Shown here piece after piece: positions 1 to 5,263 of a stretch of 8,529 nt of DNA. Position 1 is the first letter of the stretch; every line of letters begins with the position of its first letter. A program made the position numbers and the translations under genes. The DNA is from Chloroflexota bacterium (lineage in GTDB: Bacteria > Chloroflexota > Limnocylindria > Limnocylindrales > CSP1-4): assembly GCA_016875645.1 (NCBI GenBank), contig VGPE01000113.1, forward strand, positions 1-8,529, in the 5' to 3' direction. The notes under the pieces were generated by a model, which worked only from the letters and a program-made list of their open reading frames with translations, did not search any database and was not told the DNA's origin.

Positions 1-303
1 AGTGTCCGCCGCGGCCGCGACCCGTTCTTCAAGTTCTTCATGCGCACGATCTTTCCCCGCCAGGTGCGCGATTACGAGTCGAAGTTCGGGATCCGCTTTC
101 TTGGCTGGTACAACGTCGCCTACGGTTGGGACTTCGACAACGTGATCCTCCTCGAACTGCCCGATTACGCGACCATCGACAGACTGGAAAAGGACGAGGC
201 GACGCGCGCCCTGGGCCATCGAGCCGGTGAGTGGATGTTCGAACGCCACCACTCGATGTTCCTGCGCGAACGCCTGGGCCCGGATCTCGAGTACCACCCG
301 TAG
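1..303 (+). CDS. 3' part of a small unidentified protein (possible dimeric alpha/beta-barrel fold)
   Basis: The frame is open from the left edge to the TAG at 301-303, so the gene starts outside the window. The ATG at position 40 is probably internal, because the residues before it read as ordinary protein (SVRRGRDPFFKFF). About 100 residues are visible. They are rich in aromatic residues, with a stretch FGIRFLGWYNVAYGWDFDN, then a strand-like VILLELPDY, a helix with charged residues, and a C-terminal segment with RHHSMFLRERLGPDLEYHP. The order (beta strand, helix, aromatic-rich core, about 100 residues) resembles small ferredoxin-like alpha/beta-barrel proteins of the NIPSNAP or monooxygenase type. 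That is an impression of fold only, and no catalytic motif is recognised. Only 15 bases separate it from the next gene, so the two are probably co-transcribed. Function unknown. Confidence 0.75.
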   Translation, partial: SVRRGRDPFFKFFMRTIFPRQVRDYESKFGIRFLGWYNVAYGWDFDNVILLELPDYATIDRLEKDEATRALGHRAGEWMFERHHSMFLRERLGPDLEYHP

Positions 304-307
304 CAGC

Positions 308-312
308 AGGAG
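308..312 (+). promoter_or_regulatory. Shine-Dalgarno AGGAG for the acidic protein gene
   Basis: AGGAG lies 6 bases before the ATG at 319, in the short gap after the preceding stop codon. This is a well-placed ribosome binding site and fixes the start of the downstream gene. Confidence 0.7.
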
Positions 313-318
313 ACCGAC

Positions 319-1269
319 ATGGAAACCGGCCGGAACGACCTGCTCGGCGAGCTCGCCTCGGATGCGGCGCTCGAGCGATCGGATTTCCTCGTCCAGGCCA
401 CGGAGCAATTCCGCAAGTTCCTCGATCGCAACGGCGCCCGGATCCGCGAGGTGGGCGGACTCACCCTGATCGATGACGATCCCGACTACCTCTCGATCGC
501 GCCCGATCTGACCTTCCGCAGCCGCAGCCGCTACCTCGACGATGACACCGGCGAGTGGGTGAGCGAGACCGAGGTCATCGAGAGCGCCTCCGAGATCGTC
601 GAGCTGTACAACCCCGCCGACATCTACCAGTCGTTCGCGGAGGCGGCTCGCGAGGCTGCCGGCCTGGGTGCGGAGCCGACCGCGGCTGACGACCTGATGG
701 ACACCGCCGGAATCGCGCCCGATGAAACGGTCGGCATCGACGCGGGGGCTGCGTTCGCCGGTGCCGCCGACGCGTGGGCCGCCGGTCGCGTCGACGGTGG
801 CGCGGCCGACGACGAGGAGACTGCGGCGCGACGACTCTACGACCTCGCGCTCACCTTCCAGGAGCGCAGCCAGGTCTCCGAAGCGCGGCTCATTGACCAG
901 TTCGAGGAGGCCGCCAACCGGCTGACCGTTAAGCTGGGCGACCTCATCATCGTGGACGACGATGACGAGCGGCTCACGCTCGAGGCAAGCGGCGGCTTCC
1001 GCGCCGAGGTGGTGCCCGAGGAGACGGACGGTGCCTGGCGCACGCTGTCGACACCGGAGGAGCTGGTCGAGTTCTACGACCCCACCGACGTGTTCGGCGA
1101 CCTTGCCGAGGCACTGGCGGAGGCCTTCCCGAGCGTGACGGGTGAGGGCGGCTCCGACGAGGAGGCCGAGGCCGATGAGGACCTCGATGACGAAGACGGG
1201 GAGGACGTTGAAGACGTCGAGGACGTCGAGGACACCGGCGGCAATGCCGGAGGTTCGCGTCCCGGGTGA
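319..1269 (+). CDS. Duplicated, highly acidic protein of unknown function
   Basis: A 316-residue protein with no signal peptide or membrane segment, so probably cytoplasmic. It contains two diverged copies of one module. Copy 1 (about residues 24-112) has FRKFLDRNGARI, then LTLIDDDPDYLSI, then a helix-turn ending EIVELYNPADIYQSFAEAAREA. Copy 2 (about 190-270) has FEEAANRLTVKL, then LIIVDDDDERLTL, then EELVEFYDPTDVFGDLAEALAEAF. The shared core is an Asp-rich turn inside a beta pair, followed by an E-L/F-Y-N/D-P-x-D-hydrophobic motif and an acidic helix. An Ala/Asp-rich linker (about 113-170) joins the copies. The C-terminal tail (about 278-305) is almost all Asp and Glu, with repeated E-D-V. 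No known enzyme motif is recognised. Its stop overlaps the pyrK start (GTGA), so it is likely translationally coupled to pyrimidine synthesis. The start is supported by AGGAG at 308-312. Confidence 0.8.
   Translation: METGRNDLLGELASDAALERSDFLVQATEQFRKFLDRNGARIREVGGLTLIDDDPDYLSIAPDLTFRSRSRYLDDDTGEWVSETEVIESASEIVELYNPADIYQSFAEAAREAAGLGAEPTAADDLMDTAGIAPDETVGIDAGAAFAGAADAWAAGRVDGGAADDEETAARRLYDLALTFQERSQVSEARLIDQFEEAANRLTVKLGDLIIVDDDDERLTLEASGGFRAEVVPEETDGAWRTLSTPEELVEFYDPTDVFGDLAEALAEAFPSVTGEGGSDEEAEADEDLDDEDGEDVEDVEDVEDTGGNAGGSRPG
1201..1233 (+). repeat. 9-bp tandem repeat encoding Glu-Asp-Val
   Basis: The unit GAGGACGTC (variants GAGGACGTT and GAAGACGTC) occurs three times in a row, followed by a partial fourth GAGGAC. 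It encodes the EDV run in the acidic tail of the preceding protein. Because the unit is a multiple of three, copy number can change by slippage without breaking the frame. Confidence 0.8.
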
Positions 1270-2159
1270 CGATGCGGCTCGTCTCGGCGGAGCTCGTCGA
1301 CAGCCGGGAGATCCTCCCGGACCAGTGGCTGCAGTCGTTCCATGCGCCTGAGCTTGCCTCGGGCGCCCGCGCTGGCCAGTTCGTCCACGTCCGCACGGGT
1401 GACCTCTCGGGCCTCGTCCTGCGCCGTCCCTTCTCCTTCAATACGGCGGACCCGGTCACGGGCATGATCACGATCCACTTCCGAACCGTCGGCCGGGGCA
1501 CGGAGTGGTTCACACGCCTGCGTCCGGGCGACCGGATCGACGTGCTGGGGCCGCTGGGCCGGCCGTTCGAGGTGGACCCACGCTCCCGCCACCTGCTGCT
1601 GGTCGCGGGCGGGCTCGGCATCGCGGGGGTCCGGATGCTCGCCGACGAGGCCCTGCGCGACGGGCGCCAGGTGGTGCTGCTGTTCGGCGCGGCGTCCGCA
1701 CGCGAGGTCTACCCATCGAGCCTGCTGCCCGACGAGGTGGAGTACGTGGTGGCCACCGATGACGGATCGCTGGGCCATCGTGGTTACGTCACCGACCTGG
1801 TGCCCCAGTACGAGGCGTGGGCCGACCAGGCGTTTGCCTGCGGGCCCCATCCCATGCTGGCTGCCCTTTCGCGGGTCGTTGCGGGCCGTCGCGAGCGGAT
1901 GGGCGTGGCGACGCTCGGCCGGAAGCGCGGCGGCGGCAGATCGGATGCGTTCGGTTCGACCGCCGCGCGCCGGAAGGCCTTCCTGCAGGTCTCGATGGAG
2001 CAGAACATGGGCTGCGCGGTGGGCGCCTGCCTCGGCTGCGTGGTCATGGGGACGAACGGCCAGCCACAGCGGGTCTGCCGCGAGGGGCCGGTCTTCGGGG
2101 TGGACGAAGTTGCCTGGGAGGGCACCTGGAGCCAGGTCCTGGCGGAGGCGGCGACATGA
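1266..2159 (+). CDS. pyrK: Dihydroorotate dehydrogenase B electron-transfer subunit (PyrK)
   Basis: PyrK carries FAD and a 2Fe-2S cluster and passes electrons from the FMN of PyrD to NAD+ during orotate formation. The 297-residue protein has the ferredoxin-reductase layout. The FAD-binding motif RRPFSFN is at 53-59. The nucleotide-binding glycine run VAGGLGIAG is at 113-121. The CGPHPM motif is at 192-197. Four cluster cysteines lie at 250, 255, 258 and 271 (C-x4-C-x2-C-x12-C), inside the typical MGCAVGACLGCVV segment. Between CGPHPM and the cluster sits an Arg/Gly-rich stretch (about 208-236) longer than I remember for this family. The GTG at 1266 overlaps the preceding stop by 4 bases, with GGAGG at 1249-1253. 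The ATG at 1272 is an alternative start two codons later. The next gene overlaps it by 4 bases. Presence of pyrD two genes on fixes the class as 1B. Confidence 0.93.
   Translation: MTMRLVSAELVDSREILPDQWLQSFHAPELASGARAGQFVHVRTGDLSGLVLRRPFSFNTADPVTGMITIHFRTVGRGTEWFTRLRPGDRIDVLGPLGRPFEVDPRSRHLLLVAGGLGIAGVRMLADEALRDGRQVVLLFGAASAREVYPSSLLPDEVEYVVATDDGSLGHRGYVTDLVPQYEAWADQAFACGPHPMLAALSRVVAGRRERMGVATLGRKRGGGRSDAFGSTAARRKAFLQVSMEQNMGCAVGACLGCVVMGTNGQPQRVCREGPVFGVDEVAWEGTWSQVLAEAAT
2144..2148 (+). promoter_or_regulatory. Shine-Dalgarno GGAGG for the DUF998-like gene
   Basis: GGAGG lies within the 3' end of pyrK, 7 bases before the ATG at 2156. It supports that ATG, which overlaps the pyrK stop as ATGA, as the true start. 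Confidence 0.65.
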
Positions 2160-2818
2160 GCGTGGCACGTGGCATCGCGTCCGGCGATGGGATCGCCGGG
2201 CTCGGACCGCGGGCGGGATTGATCGGAGCCGTCGTGTTCGCCGCTGGATCGCTGGTGGCAGCCCTCGCGTTCGAGGGGCCCAACGGCCGTTACTCACCGC
2301 TCAACCACTGGGTCTCCGAGCTGGGAGAAGTCGGCCTTTCGACGCTCGGACCGGCCTTCAACGTCAGCCTGATCGTCGGCGGCGTCGGCTTGGCCGGGTT
2401 CATGGCGGCGTTCGCGGCATCGCGCGGCGACGCGCCTGCGTCGGCGGCAGGCCTGGCGGGGATTGCGTCCGGGATCCTCGGTGCACTGGTCGGGGTCTTC
2501 CCGGCCGGCGGCTCGGACCTGCACCGACCGGTTTCCATCGGGTTCTTCCTGCTCGGTGCGGTGACGCTGGCATTCGCGTCGATCGACATCGCCCGGCGGC
2601 CGACGCGGTCGCTGCCCGGCTGGCTGGCGGCGGTCGGCGCGCTCGTGGTCGCCGCGTTCGTGGGGTTCATCGTGGTCACGCTCGCTCGCGGGAGCGGCGA
2701 GATCGCGGAGCCGCGCGGGGTGTTCCTCCTGGAGCCGGCGCTCGAGTGGGCCGCGGTCGGCGGGATCCTGGCCTGGACGGCGGCGGCCTCCGTCACCTGG
2801 GCTCGGAGCCGGGCGTGA
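2156..2818 (+). CDS. DUF998-like six-helix membrane protein
   Basis: A 220-residue integral membrane protein. About six hydrophobic helices are visible: residues 18-38, 64-87, 97-115, 127-143, 155-177 and 187-207. Between helices 1 and 2 is the conserved-looking stretch YSPLNHWVSELGEVG (46-60). After helix 3 comes FPAGGSDLHRPVSIGFF (115-131), with a His-Arg and Ser-x-Gly-Phe pattern. This layout (a short N-terminal tail, an N-H-x-x-S-E-L-G loop, then an H-R-x-x-S-x-G-F motif) matches what I know of the DUF998 family, whose biochemical role is not established. The ATG overlaps the pyrK stop by 4 bases and has GGAGG 7 bases upstream. The stop overlaps the likely pyrD GTG by 4 bases. It is therefore embedded between two subunit genes of one enzyme. 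A role in pyrimidine metabolism is possible but not shown by the sequence. Confidence 0.85.
   Translation: MSVARGIASGDGIAGLGPRAGLIGAVVFAAGSLVAALAFEGPNGRYSPLNHWVSELGEVGLSTLGPAFNVSLIVGGVGLAGFMAAFAASRGDAPASAAGLAGIASGILGALVGVFPAGGSDLHRPVSIGFFLLGAVTLAFASIDIARRPTRSLPGWLAAVGALVVAAFVGFIVVTLARGSGEIAEPRGVFLLEPALEWAAVGGILAWTAAASVTWARSRA
2805..2808 (+). promoter_or_regulatory. GGAG ribosome binding site that favours the long pyrD start
   Basis: GGAG lies 6 bases before the GTG at 2815, which overlaps the preceding stop as GTGA. The competing in-frame GTG at 2950 has only GGGGA (2934-2938) at a looser 11-base spacing. The initiation signals therefore favour 2815, while family length favours 2950. Confidence 0.4.
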
Positions 2819-3984
2819 AATCCCGCAAGCGCGTCGTGACGTCGCCGGTCGTGCGCTCGACGATCACGCCCAAGCGCCAGCGTGCCGGGTGGCCGCTCCG
2901 CGCGACGAACTCCCGCGGGTCGGTCTCAACGCCGGGGACTCGTTCGCCAGTGCGCATCGAGCCCGGCCGGGGAGGAGCCCCTGGGACGGCTGGTGCGACG
3001 ACCGAGGCGCCGCCCGCGCCGCTCGACCTGTCGGTGGACATCGGGCGCGGGCTGGTGTTTGCGAACCCCATCCTCGTGGCGTCGGGCACCTTCGGCTACG
3101 GGATCGAGTACGGCGACGTGGTGGACGTCAACCGGATCGGCGCCATCTGCTGCAAGGGCACGACGTTGAAGCCGCGCGTCGGGAATCCGCCGCCGCGGGT
3201 CACCGAGACCCCGGGCGGGATGCTGAACTCGATAGGACTCCAGAACCCGGGCGTGAACGCGGTGATCGAGAAGTACGCGCCGCTCTGGCAGGCGTGGCAG
3301 ACGAAGGTGATCGTCAACGTCGCCGGTGAGTCGGTTGTCGACTACGTGGAAGTGGCGCGACGGCTCGACGGCGTCCCGGGCGTCGCGGGGATCGAGTTGA
3401 ACATCTCCTGCCCCAACGTCGGCAAGGGCGGCCTCCAGTTCGCGATCGACGCCTCGGCAGCCGGGGGCGTGACCGCGGCGGTCCGGCGCGTCACCGACCT
3501 GCCGCTGCTCGTGAAGCTCTCGCCCAACGTGGCCGACGTGCGCCCGATCGCGAAGGCGATCGAGGACGCGGGCGCGGACGCGCTCACCGCGGTGAACACG
3601 CTCTCGGGCATCGCGGTGGATCCCGGACGGCGGCGCCCGCTGCTGGGCAACGTGTTCGGCGGACTCTCGGGGCCGGCGATCAAGCCCGTCGCGCTGCGGA
3701 TCGTCTATGAGACGGCGCAGGTGGTGTCGATCCCGATCGTTGCGATCGGCGGCATCACGGAACTGCGCGACGTGCTGGAGTACCTCGCGGTCGGCGCGGT
3801 CGCGGCCCAGGTCGGCACGGCGATCTTCGCGGACCCCACCCTGCCGGTGCGCCTCGTCGACGAACTTGCGGACGAGTGCCGGCGGCTGGGGCTGACATCC
3901 CACCAGGCGCTGATCGGCACGGCCCTGCCGGCCCGGCGAGGCTCGGGCGCGGCATCGGCGAAGGGGGTCGAGTACCGGCCGTAG
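2815..3984 (+). CDS. pyrD: Dihydroorotate dehydrogenase, class 1B catalytic subunit (PyrD)
   Basis: This FMN enzyme oxidises dihydroorotate to orotate, step 4 of UMP synthesis, with PyrK as partner. From the GTG at 2815 it has 389 residues. The TIM-barrel core begins near residue 70 (LDLSVDIG). Motifs visible are NPILVASGTFGYG (84-96), CCKGTTLKPR (112-121), NSIGLQNPGVNAV (138-150), LNISCPNV (195-202) with Cys199 as the expected class 1B catalytic base, VKLSPNV (233-239), NTLSG (261-265), GGLSGPAIKP (282-291), IVAIGGI (308-314) and QVGTAIF (332-338). Class 1A and class 2 differ at the base (class 2 uses Ser). The first ~69 residues are Arg/Ser/Thr/Pro-rich and not typical of PyrD, which usually has 300-310 residues. 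A start at GTG 2950 would give 344 residues. I chose 2815 for its GTGA overlap and GGAG spacing, with limited confidence in that end. The core identification is firm. Confidence 0.93.
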   Translation: MKSRKRVVTSPVVRSTITPKRQRAGWPLRATNSRGSVSTPGTRSPVRIEPGRGGAPGTAGATTEAPPAPLDLSVDIGRGLVFANPILVASGTFGYGIEYGDVVDVNRIGAICCKGTTLKPRVGNPPPRVTETPGGMLNSIGLQNPGVNAVIEKYAPLWQAWQTKVIVNVAGESVVDYVEVARRLDGVPGVAGIELNISCPNVGKGGLQFAIDASAAGGVTAAVRRVTDLPLLVKLSPNVADVRPIAKAIEDAGADALTAVNTLSGIAVDPGRRRPLLGNVFGGLSGPAIKPVALRIVYETAQVVSIPIVAIGGITELRDVLEYLAVGAVAAQVGTAIFADPTLPVRLVDELADECRRLGLTSHQALIGTALPARRGSGAASAKGVEYRP

Positions 3985-4032
3985 ACCGAGACCTGCCCGC
4001 CGGAGTGACAGGCCACATCGCGCGGCAGACGT

Positions 4033-4064
4033 GCAGGACGTGGGCCCCGACTCGTCGGTCCTGC
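4033..4064 (+). promoter_or_regulatory. 7-bp inverted repeat between pyrD and pyrE
   Basis: GCAGGAC (4033-4039) and GTCCTGC (4058-4064) form a perfect inverted repeat with an 18-base GC-rich spacer. It starts 48 bases after the pyrD stop and ends 9 bases before the TAGACT box. In RNA it could be a hairpin ending the pyrD transcript, but no T run follows. In DNA it could be an operator for the pyrE promoter. The sequence does not decide between these. Confidence 0.35.
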
Positions 4065-4073
4065 GACCGGCGC

Positions 4074-4079
4074 TAGACT
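4074..4079 (+). promoter_or_regulatory. Putative -10 box TAGACT for pyrE
   Basis: TAGACT fits the TAnnnT form of a sigma-70-type -10 element. It lies 7 bases before the ATG at 4087, so transcription would begin at or next to that ATG, as in leaderless mRNAs. No convincing -35 element is seen at 4051-4056. A similar TAGAAT precedes the ctaA-ctaB gene, which is mild support. Confidence 0.4.
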
Positions 4080-4086
4080 GGCGGCG

Positions 4087-4113
4087 ATGAACGACAGGCG
4101 ACGACCGGCGTGA
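4087..4113 (+). CDS. Possible 8-codon leader peptide of pyrE
   Basis: ATG at 4087 opens a reading frame encoding M-N-D-R-R-R-P-A and stopping at TGA 4111-4113. The stop overlaps the GTG start of pyrE as GTGA, the same junction used elsewhere in this window. The ATG sits where a transcript from TAGACT would begin. The pyrE GTG itself has only a weak AGG upstream (4096-4098, 11 bases away), so translation of this leader could deliver ribosomes to pyrE. Such a short frame could easily occur by chance. There is no direct evidence that it is translated. Confidence 0.3.
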   Translation: MNDRRRPA

Positions 4114-4793
4114 CGACGATCAAGCACACTCTCGAAACCACTGCCCGTCTCGCCATCGCGGCTCGGACCGAGGCGATCTTCCGCCGCTCCGGCGCCCTGC
4201 GCGAAGGCCACTTCCAGCTCAAGAGCGGGCGGCACTCCGACTGCTACATGGAGAAGTTCGAGGTCCTCCAGGACCCGGCCGCAACCAGCGAGCTGTGTGC
4301 GATGTGGGCCGCCGAGTACGCCGGCAAGGGCCTCGTGGACCTCGTTGCCGGGCCCACGACGGGCGGTGTGATCCTGGCCTTCGAAACGGGCCGCCAGCTC
4401 GGCACCCGTGCCATCTTCGCCGAAGAGGTTCGCGGCGCGGACGGGGCCGTGCGGCGCGAATTCCGCCGCGGCTTCCGGATCGGGGCCGGCGAGCGGGTGC
4501 TCCTGGTCGACGACATCCTCACGACCGGCGGCTCGTTGCTGGCGATGGTGCCCGCCGTGGAGCGGGCAGGCGGCCAAATCGTGGGCTGCCATGTCCTGGT
4601 CGACCGGTCGGGCGGGCTGGCGGCGCTGACGTCGCCGCTGACCGGTCGCAGCTACCCCCTGGAGCCGTTGTGGCGACTGGAGCTGCCCACCTACGAACCC
4701 GGTGCGGCGACGTGCCAGGGCTGCGCCGATGGCATCGCGTTGTACGCCCCGGGGAGCAGCGGAGCGGCGAGCGGCATCGGACCCGCGGCGTGA
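4110..4793 (+). CDS. pyrE: Orotate phosphoribosyltransferase (PyrE), Thermus-type
   Basis: PyrE joins orotate to PRPP, giving OMP, step 5 of UMP synthesis in the cytoplasm. The 227-residue protein shows GALREGHFQLKSGRHSD (28-44), the orotate/PRPP-binding start of the family, GPTTGGV (81-87), and the PRPP loop VLLVDDILTTGGS (130-142). The classical flexible-loop K-x-H-G motif of enterobacterial PyrE is absent. The corresponding stretch is FAEEVRGADGAVRREFRRGF (103-122), as in the Thermus-family enzymes, where an FAE...LRRGF pattern precedes the PRPP loop. The C-terminal segment has Cys202-x2-Cys205 followed by G-I-A-L-Y-A-P-G-S, also like that subfamily. The GTG start overlaps the stop of a possible leader frame. 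No other start fits better, although the first ~18 residues are an extension of uncertain reality. It is separate from the pyrK-pyrD unit and overlaps the following lipoprotein gene by 4 bases. Confidence 0.93.
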   Translation: MTTIKHTLETTARLAIAARTEAIFRRSGALREGHFQLKSGRHSDCYMEKFEVLQDPAATSELCAMWAAEYAGKGLVDLVAGPTTGGVILAFETGRQLGTRAIFAEEVRGADGAVRREFRRGFRIGAGERVLLVDDILTTGGSLLAMVPAVERAGGQIVGCHVLVDRSGGLAALTSPLTGRSYPLEPLWRLELPTYEPGAATCQGCADGIALYAPGSSGAASGIGPAA

Positions 4794-5188
4794 GGCAAGC
4801 CGTCGCCTGGACGGTGGTCGGGCTGTTCGTGGCAGTGCTGGGGGCCTGCGCGAGCCCGGCAGCAACGCCGCCCGATCCCACCGGTGTGCCTGCGACGGCC
4901 TCGTCCGGCGGCTCCAGCCCAAGTGGTTCGACCGCCCCGGTCCCGGATTCGCCGGTTGCCGGAGTCATCCTCTCCGTGGATTCGCGCGGCCTCAACGACG
5001 TCCGCGGCTTCACCCTCCGAAGCAGCAGCGGCGATCTGCTGATATTCACCATGGGCGAACTGGAGAACGGCGACGAGTTCCCGCCCGGCCACCTCGTTGA
5101 GCACCAGGCTGCCGCCGCGCCCGTGCTGGTCTTCTTCCGGACCGAGGGGGGCGCGCTGCTCGCCTACCGGATCGAGGACGCCGGCTAG
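4790..5188 (+). CDS. Small predicted lipoprotein of unknown function
   Basis: A 132-residue protein starting at GTG 4790, which overlaps the pyrE stop as GTGA. It has a short basic N-terminus (MRQ), a hydrophobic stretch (4-19) and a lipobox LGAC with Cys20 as the lipidation site, so it should be anchored outside the cytoplasmic membrane. Residues 21-55 form a Ser/Thr/Pro/Gly linker. The remaining ~77 residues form one compact domain, predicted mainly beta: VAGVILSVDSRGL (56-68), VRGFTLRSSSGDLLIFTMG (71-89), an acidic turn, a segment PPGHLVEH (98-105), then VLVFFRTEGGALLAYRIEDA. The pattern of short strands with a Gly-Asp turn resembles a small OB-like beta barrel, but no named family is recognised. 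Junction overlap implies co-expression with pyrE. A functional link to pyrimidine synthesis is not evident. Confidence 0.8.
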   Translation: MRQAVAWTVVGLFVAVLGACASPAATPPDPTGVPATASSGGSSPSGSTAPVPDSPVAGVILSVDSRGLNDVRGFTLRSSSGDLLIFTMGELENGDEFPPGHLVEHQAAAAPVLVFFRTEGGALLAYRIEDAG

Positions 5189-5194
5189 ACCTCT

Positions 5195-5213
5195 CCGCCG
5201 GACCGGTCGGCGG
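5195..5213. terminator. GC-rich hairpin between convergent genes, possible terminator
   Basis: CCGCCG (5195-5200) pairs with CGGCGG (5208-5213) around a 7-base loop, just after the lipoprotein stop at 5188 and before the end of the opposing gene at 5264. The location suits a bidirectional terminator. There is no T run on either side, so intrinsic termination would be atypical. The rest of this 75-bp gap shows nothing else. Confidence 0.3.
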
Positions 5214-5263
5214 CCGGACCCGATTCGCCGTCGGTCGAGGGCCGCCGCTCGGGGCGATGCGAT

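Noticed and set aside
1074..2297. Long minus-strand open frame of about 400 codons over pyrK
   Set aside because: It is Arg/Pro/His-rich, contains no recognisable motif, and lies opposite pyrK, which is firmly identified. High G+C makes stop codons rare in all frames.
1759..2814. Upstream extension of the pyrD reading frame across pyrK and the DUF998-like gene
   Set aside because: The frame is open only because it is out of frame with two real genes. The extra residues are Arg/Ser/Trp-rich and match nothing.
2926..3903. Long minus-strand open frame over pyrD
   Set aside because: Composition is Arg/Asp/His-rich with no domain pattern, and the plus strand carries all class 1B PyrD motifs.
3985..4109. 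PyrR-type or transcription-attenuation control of pyrE
   Set aside because: There is no T run after the inverted repeat, no alternative antiterminator pairing that I can see, and no recognisable PyrR-binding loop.
3705..4922. Minus-strand open frame of about 400 codons spanning the pyrD end, the gap and pyrE
   Set aside because: It crosses three identified elements and reads as low-complexity Arg/Ala/Pro sequence, typical of an antisense shadow.
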